Assembly (NCBI RefSeq): GCF_000001735.4
Contig: NC_003070.9
Span: forward strand, 3,410,001-3,474,000
Source: Arabidopsis thaliana
Lineage: Eukaryota; Streptophyta; Magnoliopsida; Brassicales; Brassicaceae
Direction of reading: 5' to 3'
DNA length: 64,000 nt
The notes under the pieces are model-generated. The model saw only the letters and a program-made list of their open reading frames with translations, did not search any database and was not told the DNA's origin. Of this stretch, positions 36,701 to 50,159 are shown one piece after another (position 1 is the stretch's first letter; the number at the start of each line of letters is the position of its first letter). The position numbers and the translations under genes are program-made.

Positions 36701-39700
36701 TAAAGAAACCAGGCTTTTTAGTCCACACTATTCTCTGCGATTCAAGCCTATTTTTTTATAGAAAAAATCTCTGCAATTTGTCTAAATATAGAATTATCAA
36801 AGTCATAGATATTTTGGCTGACTTTGGAGATCTGCATCGTTCAAGAACAATAGTTTACGTACATAAACTAGGATTCTATCCTACTTTATCTGCGTCGTAA
36901 TCTTTTGATCTTTTCTCGTCGATATTACATGTGTCTTTTTTTTATAATGGATATTACAAGTTATATATACTCTATAGTTGTTAGCTTATTATGCATGCTC
37001 GCTGGAATAGTTTAAGTAACAACAACCTTTGGAATAGTTTTTAAGTAACAACCATTTATTTAAGTTTAGTGGACTTTTTTTTTAATCCCTGGTCTTGGCA
37101 TTCTTGGTGGGCTTCTTTTCTTTTTACATATAAACTATCAGAGTGCTCTTGGAGTCGTCTAGAAGAGAAGCAAAGGTTTTATTAATAGGGAAGGTGGGGT
37201 CCCTCTTTGGATACACTTAATTATCTTCAACATAATTAAAATGGTTAGTAAATTCAACCTGTTTTACATAAAATAAAATAATAAAATCTAGTCCTACTTA
37301 AATTTCTCAATTCATCTCTAATACAATCTACATGCATGTGCAAGTTTTTGTTTTTCACTTGCACATGTATACCCGTGTTTGGAACTCTCAATAAATCTTT
37401 TTACAAGAAGAAATCTATATATACGTAAATAACTAAATATGTTGTATACAATGTCTCTGTTATGAGAAAAATAGAATTGGTTAATTAGTATTCTTTCTAT
37501 GTCTCAATGCATGTATTATTATATGTGATACGTACTTCGGTACCTGGCACAGCCCATGATCATATGATATAACTTTCCTTTAAAAGAGACAAATACGACA
37601 GCTAACCCTTTTTGGTCAAGACTATAGTTAAAACTTAAACATGGTCAAGTTGCATAAGTTTTACGGACACCGTATACTACTAACTAACGTTTCAGAATGG
37701 TTTTTGAATTAGTGTAAAGTTGTTTGATACTTCGATGGCAATATAATATATACAAATATATATGTAACAATTAATATAGAAGGTGAGGTTGATATATATA
37801 ATTGGTGTATATATATATATATAAGTTCAGTATATCAAATATTATAGAAACCAACCCACCCACCCACCTAGTAGCCACCATAAAGAAACTTTCAGAAAAT
37901 CATAATTAGCTAAAATTATTCCACATGCTATTGGATAAATAAAAGATTATCGTTGACAGCATACTTATTTGGAATTCTTCTTTCCCTCGATTGATATAAT
38001 ATTACAATTTCTTACTTCAAAATTTTAAATAAAGGACCTGAGCGAGAGGAAAGAGGCTTTGATTGCATGAGACACCTATTGGTGGCAAGAAAGTCTACCA
38101 ATCAGAGATCTTAGGTTGTACGAGTGAATATAATTATAACACCTAATAAGGATTAATTATTGTTATTTCACTTAATTGTCTTGATCTATCTTTTAAGTTA
38201 CAGAGCAGTGGGGTCCTTAATTGGAACAACTGTCCAAACCAAATGCCATTTCATTAGACTTATTTGTATTAAAATAAGATTATCCCATGACTTGATTCAC
38301 CTGAAAATAGAATAATCTATACCTTTCTTTAATATCAGTTTTCTTTCTGTATAAAATATTGTCTTCTCATGCTTTATGAAGATTTGCCCAAGATCTTGTT
38401 TTGAAGATTAGACTTATGAATATAATTTTTATTTGTTAAATAGTATAGATGCTTGCATCATTGCCCACTTCTTGTATTCCTTCATTTGGCAACTAACTAT
38501 TCTCCCTGTTTAATGTAATAAGTAATTAACATTCATTAAACATGGTCAAGATAGGCTTTTTCTTTCTTTTTCACAGTAATTAGACAAATAAGATTTGGTT
38601 TAGGTGGAAGACATTGAGATAAATTACAAGAAAGCTTCAATTCATGCTCCATCATCAATTCTCTCTGCGAGCAACTTTAATTGATGGGAAATTTCAAAAA
38701 TCTACAATGATAATTACATAAAAACACATCAATAAAAAGAATATCCAGTAGACTATTAACTTTGTTAGAGAACAAGGGACGACGATTCGTTTGATTTCGT
38801 TCTTGTTGCAATATGCTCTTGAGTGAACGTTTTGATACAAAATGTCATCTGCTCGCTTAAATTTATGATGGATATATGCGTTATTCAAATACATAGTGAA
38901 ATTTAATATCATTATGGGATCAAAATATTATACTTAACCTTCCATGTTGATTATATTTTTTGGCCTAAGTTGGTTAGCCTTATTTCTTCATATCTTTCTT
39001 TGACTTTTGATATTAGATCAATAATATGATATTAACATCTTAATGTTCTCTTTAAGCTTAGAATATAACTTTTGTATTAATTGTCACAAGTGGTGTGATC
39101 GCTGCATGCCTTTTCAAATATATTTATTTATTCATCATATCTCAACTTAATCTAACTATTTTATTCACGCACTAAACAGAAAGTATTTTTCCACAATATT
39201 TAAAATAAATTAAATTTGATCAATTTTAAGTAAATGTAGATATAATAGTATAATACATAAGATAAAAGATAAAACAAGTTGACAAGTTAAGTCTTTATAT
39301 ATAGTATTTAAAAGATTTCTCTAACCCGTTTTATCATTTTGCCCTTTTTCTTTCCCATATATGCATATGCGCGTGGTATCCACATATATCTCTATAAAAC
39401 CTATTACATGTTAGTGTAATATTTATTGTACCTATCAAGGTTTATTTTCCAAGATCATTTCTCGTCACACCTTAGATTCAAACAACTAATTTTATTATAA
39501 ACCCTAAAATACTATAACTTGATGCTGTTCATGACTAATATAAAAAACCCTTCATACAATATAAAATTTCTTTAGACATACAATATATTATACTATTACA
39601 GATGCAATGCATCATTAGTTACAAACTATTAAACTAAATATCCCCCGTCTCTCTCTTGCTATATAAAGAAGATCATTTACACATCTCCTTAAGCAAATTA

Positions 39701-39733
39701 AACCCATCGATAAACACATACGTTCACACATAT
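33760..39733. other. Divergent ARR4-ZFP5 spacer
   Basis: Almost 6 kb of AT-rich DNA. About 33760-34500 should carry the ARR4 promoter and about 39000-39733 the ZFP5 promoter and 5' UTR (short CT-rich leader at 39641-39660). Between them I see only simple structures: a perfect 11-bp hairpin at 37335-37367, a 27-bp tandem duplication at 37004-37057 and TA runs near 37806-37822. No credible ORF, tRNA or transposon end was found. The large size may reflect distal regulatory DNA or old insertions. Confidence 0.55.
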
Positions 39734-40369
39734 ATGTCTATAAATCCGACAATGTCTCGTACTGGCGAAAGTTCTTCAGGTTCGTCCTCCGACAAGACGA
39801 TAAAGCTATTCGGCTTCGAACTCATCAGCGGCAGTCGTACGCCGGAAATCACGACGGCGGAAAGCGTGAGCTCGTCCACAAACACGACGTCGTTAACAGT
39901 GATGAAAAGACACGAGTGCCAATACTGCGGTAAAGAGTTTGCAAATTCTCAAGCCTTAGGAGGTCACCAAAACGCTCACAAGAAGGAGAGGTTGAAGAAG
40001 AAGAGGCTTCAGCTTCAAGCTCGGCGAGCCAGCATCGGCTATTATCTCACCAACCACCAACAACCCATAACGACGTCATTTCAGAGACAATACAAAACGC
40101 CGTCGTATTGTGCATTCTCCTCCATGCACGTGAATAATGATCAGATGGGTGTGTACAACGAAGATTGGTCGTCGAGGTCGTCGCAGATTAACTTCGGTAA
40201 TAATGACACGTGCCAAGATCTTAATGAACAAAGCGGTGAGATGGGTAAGCTGTACGGTGTTCGACCGAACATGATTCAGTTCCAGAGAGATCTGAGTTCT
40301 CGTTCTGATCAGATGAGAAGTATTAACTCGCTGGATCTTCATCTAGGTTTTGCCGGAGATGCGGCATAA
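39734..40369 (+). CDS. ZFP5: C2H2 zinc-finger protein ZFP5
   Basis: Single-exon nuclear transcription factor of 211 aa with one QALGGH-type C2H2 finger: C62, C65, H78 and H82 in [21 protein letters not shown] basic stretch [16 protein letters not shown] follows and may serve as nuclear localisation signal. The C terminus ends with LDLHLGF, an EAR-like LxLxL motif. The Ser/Thr-rich N terminus contains KLFGFEL, conserved in the GIS/ZFP5/ZFP6/ZFP8 group. That group controls trichome and root-hair initiation downstream of gibberellin and cytokinin (family knowledge). Start: the open frame extends upstream to a TTG at 39656, but the first ATG is at 39734. Confidence 0.94.
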
Positions 40370-43300
40370 CAAATTAAAGAGAGATATATGATTAAGATTA
40401 TATGTACTATAGTGGCGTATTTCATTGGGATCATGAAGGGGAAAAAACGAGACATATAGTATTCTTGATGCAATTTGAGTTTTGTAATTTATTTAGGTTT
40501 ATGTATGTTTTCGAAGAAAAAAATAATTCCAAGTGATGTTGTGGAATTATTCAAAAAAAGAAAAAAAACTTTATTAGATGGCTTTACTAGAAAATTCTCG
40601 ATCATCATCGTCATCCGATACAAAATAAAGTCAGGTAGAGGATCGAGCATTTATAAATTATGGAATAACAATAAATCGTACTATGGAAGCAAATCATTTT
40701 CTTGTTCCTTAGTTTGCTGACCGTACATATACTAGTTGACAAGGTTAATCCATAAATCTCTTTGTATCATTGTGTGCTGTGTTTTTTTTTTTTTTTTTTT
40801 AATACTGTGTGCCGTGTTGGTGCATTTGCGTAATTGATGGAGGCAACATTTTGAACATAATCACTTTCTTGTTGCTTAATTAGTGTATATGGCCATGGGT
40901 ACGTTCTTCCTATTGGTACATATGCATGTATTTATATTACAAGGTGAGTATTCGTTACAAGTTGTGTACATATGTTCTTACACGTGCAATTCGTACACGC
41001 CTCAATTTGATTTATAGTCAAATTTCAAAAAATTTGTTAGAAATTTCATCTCAAAAGTTATAATATGATCTAACGTGAGACTAAAAAACATATGTGAATT
41101 TGAATGATATAAACTTGATGTTTTTTTTTAATAACCTATATACTTATTGTAGGTACAATCCAACGATTTTATGAATGTTGTATTTTTTTTGTATACACTG
41201 TAAAGACGATTTTATGTCATGGCTATTAATATAAGAATATACATTTTAAAAATAAGATTTTAAACTGATGTCTCTTACCAATCTCAAGACGAGTACTTGT
41301 GATTCTTCGGAGACAATGAGAAGAGTTTGTAAATTCTGAATACTCCTTAAACGAACAGAATAAGTGAATTTAGTGGTGGATATAACTAGCTTGACTTTAG
41401 ATCTTATTCTTTCAAATAGATTTGGTGTAAGATTGATTCGACATTTCCCATTAAATCTCCAAACAAATATGTGCATCAATTCGTAACTGTACAGCTTTAA
41501 AAATACATATAATAAATGGAGTCGGCAGGTTTGTATATTAAATTAATTTGCGTGATTGGAATGATAAGCTTAAGATCCATCATCCAGTGTTGGAGGTCCC
41601 TTTAATTTTTGTCTACACATGTCACTTCCGACACCAACGGAACTCCATTTGCTTATGTGTGTATTGGATGCTTATCCCATTTAATTAAAAAAAAAAATGT
41701 TTTTAAAAGGTATTATTCCTTTATTGTCCAATTCGTATGTTTCCTAATTTTGGTAAATATGTTTTTGTTAAGTTTGAAACATCGTTCCTTGCATTACGTA
41801 TGAGTAAATCATACACGAGCGTATGACCGAGTTGGAATTTACGTAATGACAGATAAATTTGTACATTTACGACATATAAAAATATGAAATCAACCTACAT
41901 ATCTCTTTTTTCCTTTACTATTCTGAAAATTCTAGGTTTTTGACGGAAGAAGTGAAGGCTATAATCACAGAATGGAGGACTCTGTCACGCATTGTGTTCT
42001 AGTATGCCATATTTAACACTTGTCAATATGGCTTCGAAAACCGATAATTTTCCCTAACTAAAAATAAAATAAATCTAAGTGGCCACCTAAATGTGTTTAG
42101 TTATTATCATACATGCATGCAACATTTTATCATGGCATGTGAAATGTAATCATAATGGAGGATAGACTGCTTACTACTTAAAACAATAAACCACTAATTA
42201 TCAGTTTTGAAATGATTTATTTTTGTTTAAAGAAGAGATAATGTTATATAATGTTGTGGGAGACAAAGATAGATCCAAGCCAGGTAAGGTTAGCTTGTTG
42301 ATCTAAATTGATTAAAGCATTTGTTGAACAAGACTTCGCCATCTGTACCACCCATTCTTCTTTCAATTATGGATTATAATTTAGTAAATATCATATATAT
42401 GCCTCCATTATAACTTTTATTATTGACATTATTGCTTTCTTAAAAGCAAGTTTATTTATCAAAAACTATTGATTGGTCATTGTGAAACGTTATATTTGAC
42501 CGTCAATAAAACTATACATAACGCAATACATACATTATTATATCAGGTAAAGACTAAGTTATATTAGTATCTTATAAAATGACAATAACATGTTCTACGT
42601 AAAAAAAAAGGACAAGGATTATCGGTTACTTTAATAGTTTGAATGATTCTTGATCTAATAATTAAAACATTGGCGTTAGATGTAAGTTTTTGAAATTTAA
42701 ATTGATTTTAAATGAATCAGTTGATCTAGACAATTAATTTGGTAGAACACCGATCAGAGACCCTTCTTCCAGAAACTGTGATTATAAAACGTGTACTAAG
42801 AGACAAGTAAAAATCTTCGTTTTTCTTAATTTAATGCATAGTTGGCTATTTGCGTGCATCATTATTTGCACAATAGTAAATATTCGATTCACGTCGTGTG
42901 CAGGAACCCATTCTTTTATCACTTCCAGTAACTTATGACGTTTTAGGATATGAAACATATTTCACCGTTGATCTTGTTTTCTTGTTGTTGTTTAATATCA
43001 TTCACCGTTGATCTTGTTATTGAGTTTTTCTTTGCTTTTCAATTCGGTTTTATGTAACCGCTAAAAATTAATGGAGAAGAAACCCGTCTTATACCTACAA
43101 ACCGGGAAATGTGAAGAAGAAACAAACCGGTCGGTTATTGAATTTTAGGGTTTTAAGGTTTTGACCGATGGTTGACTTAGGGCGCGCTTCTCTGCTTTGG
43201 TACACACACACACACATCAAGCTGCTTCTTTTACCTCTCTTCTCGCTTCACTCACCATCCTCAGGTTCGTTCTCTGTCACAAACATTACTTCCGACGAAA

Positions 43301-43588
43301 GAATTAATTTTACAGTTAGGAATTGTAATCAGTGCGAGTAAGTACAGGAATCGAAGCCGGTTTTGTGTTTCTTTTGCTTGATTTTTCTCCGTTTATTCTC
43401 AACTTTGAGACTTTTGCTTCATTGGTTACCCTATAAAGCTTGAAACTTTATTCGAATTGAGATGTTCCATTAGATATTTTCAAACAAGTTCCTGCCTTTT
43501 TACTCTACATTAAGCTAAAACCTGTGTTTGATTGAATTTTTGATTTCGGCTTAATTAAGGTTAGGCAAAACCAATAACTGGTGTGAGA
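40370..43588. other. ZFP5 - NAT10-like spacer
   Basis: About 3.2 kb, AT-rich. It holds the ZFP5 3' flank, a run of 19 T at 40782-40800, an 18-bp direct repeat (42961-42978 and 43001-43018), a telo-box at 43143-43155, a short CA run near 43203-43214 and a likely 5'-UTR intron ending at 43560 (TTAATTAAG) just before the NAT10-like start codon. No gene is seen. Confidence 0.55.
43143..43155 (+). promoter_or_regulatory. Telo-box (AAACCCTAAA type)
   Basis: TTTTAGGGTTTTA is the reverse orientation of the plant telo-box AAACCCTAA. Such boxes sit in promoters of ribosomal-protein and ribosome-biogenesis genes. Its place about 50-60 bp upstream of the probable transcription start of the rRNA acetyltransferase gene fits that rule. 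Confidence 0.6.
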
Positions 43589-46500
43589 ATGAGGAAGAAG
43601 GTAGACGAACGTATAAGGACTCTGATTGAAAACGGTGTTAAACTTAGACACCGTTCCATGTTTGTCATTATTGGTGATAAGGCTCGTGACCAGGTAAAAT
43701 TCTTCTTGTTATAGATAATTTCTACTTTGCATTTTCCTCGGATTTCAAGTCTAATACTTTTCTGATTCTGTTATGTAACAGATAGTTAATCTTCATCACA
43801 TTTTGTCAAAATCGGTGGTCAAGTCTAACCCAAGTGTGCTATGGTGCTACAAGAATAGACTCGACATTAGCAGGTTTGATTTATCAACCGATTCAAATAT
43901 TAGATATTTGCAAAAGTTGAAGCGTTGAAATTTTGTTATTAAAAACTTAATTGAAGCCTAGTTAATAATTAGGTGTGAGTTTCTTTTGAATTTTCCATGC
44001 CAAGAGAATGATGGAACCTGGTTTTGTGAGCTATGTTACGCATATTTGTGGAGTTCTATTTGTTGATAACTTGGTCCTGAAAAAGAGTGGGTGTAATTGG
44101 TTTTGTGTGCAGTCACAATAAAAAACGTGCTAAGCAGTTGAAGAAGATGAAGGAGAGAGGACAATTAGATCCTGAAAAACTCGACGCTTTCTCTCTTTTT
44201 CTTGATGTGGTGGATGTTACTCATTGCTTGTACAAAGATTCTGAAAGAATTCTTGGGAATACTTTTGGCATCTGCATCTTACAGGTACTCTTGATTAATG
44301 GCTGAAGAAACATTTACTTTTGCTGCAGCTTACTCATATTTGCATCCTATTCTTACTATGTTCAGGATTTTGAAGCTCTAACTCCAAATCTACTAGCAAG
44401 AACAATAGAGACAGTCGAAGGGGGTGGGCTAGTTGTATTATTATTACAATCGCTTGCTTCACTTACTAGTCTCTGCACCATGGTTATGGTATGAAGACTG
44501 ATTTTGCTAGTTATGTTGTTTGCTAACTACTTATTTGGAGTTACATGATTGGTTCTGTTCATATCAGGATGTGCATGATAGATTTCGAACCGAGTCACAC
44601 TCTGAAGCTTCCGGACGTTTCAATGAACGATTTCTGTTGTCACTAGCATCTTGCAAAGCATGCGTTGTCATGGATGATGAGTTGAATTTATTGCCACTTT
44701 CATCTCATATCAAATCTATCACAAAAGTTCCAACAAAGGAGGTAATTTCTATAGCAAATTCACACTTCTTTTCATGGGTTGTTTAGAGAGATTGTCTTCC
44801 ATCATACCAGTTAGCATCTTTAACTTTTCAATTTTATGTGTTTGTAATAAAAGGATTCGGAAGCGCTTTCTGAGGCAGAACGAGACCTGAAGAGTTTGAA
44901 AGATGCACTAAACGATGATTTTCCTGTTGGTCCTTTAATTAATAAGTGTTGTACATTGGATCAGGTATGTGGTTTAGTCAGCTGTGCACATTGGATTAAG
45001 AAGTGTTGCACATTGGATCAGTATTGAATTTTCTCTTTTGTAGGGTAAAGCTGTTGTCACATTTTTCGATGCAATATTGGATAAGACCCTCCGTAGCATA
45101 GTTGCTCTGATTGCTAGTCGTGGGCGTGGAAAATCTGCTGCACTTGGTCTAGCTGTTGCTGGGGCTGTTGCTGCTGGGTAGGCTTGAGTTATTTTGAGCT
45201 TTTATTCATGTTTGTTAATAGTATTTATTGTCTTATTAATTCTATATCGTATTTTCTGTTAGGTACTCTAATATTTACGTAACAGCACCGAGCCCAGATA
45301 ACTTGAAAACAGTCTTCGAGTTTGTTTGCAAAGGTTTCGATGCACTTGAATATAAGGTAATATGAGCTTCTTCTGCATCACACATATGAAGCAATTTTCT
45401 AGAAACTGCTGGACTTCTTCCATTTTGTTGGGGTTGTCATAGATTTGAAATCTGCACTATCTCCTGGAAGAAGAAAAATGTTACTTTGTTTTGCATGTTA
45501 ATTCAGGATTACCATATAATTTTCTGAACTCTATCTTCAACTATATATTTGAAGGAACATCTTGAATATGATGTCGTGAGAAGTGTGAATCCTGAATTTA
45601 ATAAAGCCATCGTACGGATCAATATCTTCAAGCAGCACAGGCAAACTATCCAGGTCTGTCCAACCCTGAATTTTTGTAAGAAGCCGTAGTTTGTGTCGAT
45701 CGATAAATTGCTTTATTCTTCTTCTTTTTTCATGCAGTATATACAACCGCATGAACATGAAAAGCTCTCACAAGTGGAGCTGTTGGTTATTGATGAAGCG
45801 GCAGCTATTCCTTTGCCAGTTGTGAAGTCTCTACTTGGCCCTTACCTAGTTTTCTTATCATCTACTGTCAGTGGGTATGTGAAACAGGAGTAAAATGCTT
45901 ATATTCCCATGATATTGAAAGATATATGCATGGCTTGATTATATATAGGGTCAGTCAGGCTGCTGATTTTTGTTTGTTTTACCTTCTTTGCCAAAGCTAT
46001 GAAGGTACTGGTAGATCTTTGTCCCTGAAACTCCTCCAACAGTTAGAAGAGCAAAGCCGAGCCCCTGTCACTGGTGTTGAAGGCTCTCTTTCTGGTATTT
46101 ACTACTACATCTTGCTTTCACTTTTGGCATGTGGCAACCTGGATATTTTTTTTTTGTAGAGATCCCAATATTATTATTAAGAATATAGAAGTTCATCTTT
46201 TTTAAAATATCGCTCCAATGCCTTTGCGTCGGGGCTTATCAGCTAGCATTTTCATAAGAAAGAAATTTATGTTTTTGAAGTAAACCATTGCTCCAATTCC
46301 TAAGTTTGAGGAATATATGTGAATGATTTTTTCCAAGAACGTAGGTTTTGTTGTTAAGTTTGGCCTTAAGGGCCTCCGAAGGTTGATTGAAACTTCATGC
46401 AGAGTAGTCCTCTGTCTGATGGGTGTTCATATTCATTAGAACTAATGTTCTCTCACGCAGGGCCTACTACTTTCATATCTTAGTATGTAGTATTAGATAT

Positions 46501-49500
46501 CCTCTTTTTCCTACACTATCTAGTTGATGTGATTCGTTATCTTGGGGAACTCCGTGACTGTCTGAATTTTCTTTGGATTCAGGTTGCCTTTTCAAGAAAA
46601 TAGAACTTAGTGAGTCTATAAGATACGCTTCTGGAGATCCAATTGAATCCTGGCTTAATGGATTACTATGCCTTGATGTTGCTAATTGTCTTCCAAATCC
46701 TGCTTGGTATGGTATTTCACTTCATATAAATAGAATGTTGCCATCCTTTCTTGCCAACTAGTGATCTAGAAAATGATTTCTATTTTTCTTGCATTTGTAG
46801 CCATCCTCTGCCAAGTCAGTGTGATCTTTATTATGTCAACCGAGACACCTTATTTTCTTATCACAAGGACAGTGAGTTGTTTTTACAGGTAATAATAGTT
46901 GATTTTACAACCTACGTACTTTTTGCTACCTATATTTTGTTAATAAGGCATTAAGTGGTATTCTACAGCGAATGATGGCACTTTGTGTCTCTTCTCACTA
47001 CAAGAATTCTCCTAATGATCTTCAACTTTTGTCGGATGCTCCTGCTCATCATTTGTTTGTGTTGCTCGGTATGCAATTGTTCCTCCTTTTCATAGCTAGA
47101 GATAATCATCAGATTTAGAGTATTGCCTTATTTTCTTTTTGGCACAGGTCCTGTTGATGAGTCCAAAAACCAGCTTCCTGACATACTGTGTGTTATTCAG
47201 GTATCGATTTCTTACTTTCTGCTCTGCTCTTTGAAATTGTTTGTTTGGAGAAAAACAGTTAGTTGGACTAAACAAAGAATAAAAGCAGCTATCAGTCTGC
47301 TTGAATTGTTTGTTTGCAGCAATTTTGTTTTGTAAAATCATGAATCTCATATCTTGTCGTTCGTATGTGATTGATTCTGGATGTAACTGGTCTTAAGTAT
47401 CCTTGAAATTGATATTTATGCAGGTCTGTCTCGAAGGACAGATATCTCGGAAATCAGCTGAAAAAAGTTTAAGAGAAGGTCATTCACCACATGGAGATCA
47501 AATACCATGGAAGTTCTGTGAACAGTTCCGGGACGTGGTCTTTCCAAAGCTTTCTGGTGCTCGTATAGTACGCATAGCAGTCCACCCCAACGCTATGAAG
47601 GTAAAGTTTCTTAGTCGCCTCATTTTTTTAGTCTTGTAGGTTTCTTGTGAGATTTAACAAATTCTTGATTACATTCTATGTAGATGGGATATGGGTCTGC
47701 TGCGGTTGAACTCTTGACCAGGTAAATGCAATGATTACGACTTAGATGATTAATACATGCAAATATTTTAATTGATTGATACGTGCAGATACTTTGAGGG
47801 TCAGCTAGCTTCAATATCAGAAGGTGATGATGAACTGGAAGTGGAGCCTTCACCAGTCAGAGTTACCGAGGCTGCTGCAAAGGTTCTTGATTATTTTAAT
47901 CTACCCTTGTAGGGTTTTGCATCATGCATTCTAGTTCTTACTTGAATTTTTTCCCTTAGGTTTCTTTGCTTGAGGAACAGATAAAGCCTCGTGCCAATCT
48001 TCCACCTTTGCTGGTTCCTCTTCGTGATCGACGACCTGAGAGACTCCACTACATCGGTGTCTCTTTTGGGCTTACTTTGGACCTCTTCCGTTTCTGGAGA
48101 AAACATAAATTTGCTCCATTCTACATCAGTCAAATACCAGTTGAGAATCCCTCTTTCCCTCTTCTCCTGAATTACTAATTCTAGTGTTGTCTAGCAGTTC
48201 ATAACACAATTTCTAAAATATGGTTGGATCAGAGTGCTGTGACTGGTGAGCACACATGTATGCTTCTGAAACCATTAACCTTAAGCAACGATGAATTCGA
48301 AGTTGATGAGTCGGATGAACTGGGCTTCTTTGCTCCCTTCTATAAAGGTTTGTAAATTCTTAACAGGAATCAAATGTTTCTGTAGCTTTTAAGGATGACA
48401 GGTTTTGTTTTAATGTTTTGGCAAATTCTTCTACTCTGTTCAGATTTCAGGATAAGGTTCTCTAAACTGTTGAGTGATAAATTCAAGAAGATGGATTATA
48501 AACTTGCAATGAGGTTAGCACTAATCATATTCTCTCCCCATGCAAATTTAGACTTTTTCTGCAATACTATTTTAAGATGATTAGACTTTTCTTGGTGCGG
48601 TATTATTGTGTTGATAATATACTCGTTTCACAATTTTGTTAGTGTTTTGAACCCTAAGATCAACTTCCCAGAGGTTGATTTGACTGGAAATTCACCAGAT
48701 GGATTTTTGAAGAAACTCGACGGAGTTCTTTCACCTTATGATATGGAGAGATTCAGAGCATACACTGCCAATCTCGTTGACTTCAATCTGGTTAGATTCA
48801 CTCTCTGAGAGTCACTTATTTTAGGGAAATATGTACTATAGTCAGATATGTAATCTGCTTAAATAACTACACAATCATAAGATTCTGGTACAGACTCAGA
48901 CAAATAATACTAACCGCATGTTCAAGCTTGATACTCTGTCTTTTCGTTTGGTTTGGTAACTATTTTTACTTTGTTATCTTTTCAAAGGTTTATGACATCT
49001 GCAAAACTCTAGCTCATCATTATTTTCAAGAGAAGCTCCCAGTCTCGCTGTCGTATGTTCAAGCTTCTGTACTCCTGTGTTTGGGCTTGCAGGAGTCAGA
49101 TTTCTCGAGCATCGAGGTATAACATATCTACTCTTTAAAATAAATCGATGATCTGGACCAGCTGAATTATGTTTCACCACACATGTGGAGATAAATTTCT
49201 TGACACATCTGGTTGTTCTAAATTGGATCATGACGTTGACTTACAGAGACAAATGCAGTTGGAGAGGGGCCAAATATACTCTCTTCTATTGAAGGTTGGA
49301 AAGAAGTTATACAAATATTTGAATGGAATCGCAACAAAAGAGCTCGAATCCACCTTACCTCGGTTGAAAGATGTAAGTTCAGATGGGAAAACTTACATAA
49401 CATTTCCATGTTCTTTTGCTCAGTCATAATATTCCCTCATTTTTGAAAATTAACAACCCTAAGCCCTAAATACATACACGAATATCGAGCTGACTGAAAT

Positions 49501-49925
49501 GATTCATGGTTGCTTTTGGTTGCAGAGAGTGCTTGAACCTCACAAAGTATCAGTAGACGAAGATCTCAGGGAGGGAGCAAAAGAAGTTGAGGTAATCGCT
49601 TCTGTTTCCGTGCATGCGTATATTTTGTTTTGGTTTCCATGTAAAATCGAAACACCACTCACACTCTCAATGCTTGGGTTTAAAGGAACAAATGAGGGCA
49701 AGGATAGAAGAATTGTTGGACCCTGAGCTACTTGACCAATTTGCTATTGGGGACAAAGAAGCTGAGGCTTTGCAAAAGTCGAAGATCTCTTCAAGTGGTC
49801 TTATCAGTATAGAGTCCACCAAAACTGATAACAAGAAAGAGAAGCCAAGTGGTTTTGATAAATCAGCCAAAAAGAGAGGCAATGATAAGCATTCCTCCAC
49901 ATCCAACAAAAAGAGAAGAGCCTGA
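43589..49925 (+). CDS. RNA cytidine acetyltransferase, NAT10/Kre33 type
   Basis: ATP-dependent enzyme that makes N4-acetylcytidine in 18S rRNA and tRNA and is needed for small-subunit assembly; it should be nucleolar. The 26 coding exons run 43589-43693, 43782-43873, 44113-44284, 44366-44488, 44568-44741, 44854-44964, 45044-45177, 45263-45356, 45555-45653, 45738-45874, 45997-46094, 46583-46706, 46801-46888, 46969-47068, 47148-47200, 47424-47600, 47684-47721, 47789-47882, 47960-48139, 48233-48347, 48444-48513, 48643-48790, 48988-49116, 49247-49372, 49526-49591 and 49686-49925, joining to 1028 aa. Walker A is ASRGRGKSAALGL, the DEAA-type Walker B is LLVIDEAAAIP, and the GNAT acetyl-CoA loop lies in AVHPNAMKMGYGSAAVELL. 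The C terminus is Lys-rich (KKRGNDKHSSTSNKKRRA), as in nucleolar orthologues. Arabidopsis has a second copy on chromosome 3 (from memory). Confidence 0.95.
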
Positions 49926-50159
49926 GATGGAGGTTGATGTCAACAATTGTTTTTTTGTAACAGTGACCAGAAAATTTTGATCTTTGGTCTTTTTACGAAT
50001 TTTTGTAACCAGGTTGAATAATTTATTAAAATTATGGTTTGATCATACAATTTTTTTAAAAAAACTTACAGATTCTGTTTGAGCATTCTACAACCATAAT
50101 ACAAAGTTTTCTATTAACTATAACTATATTGTTTATCTACTGCAATGTGTGAAACTGGT

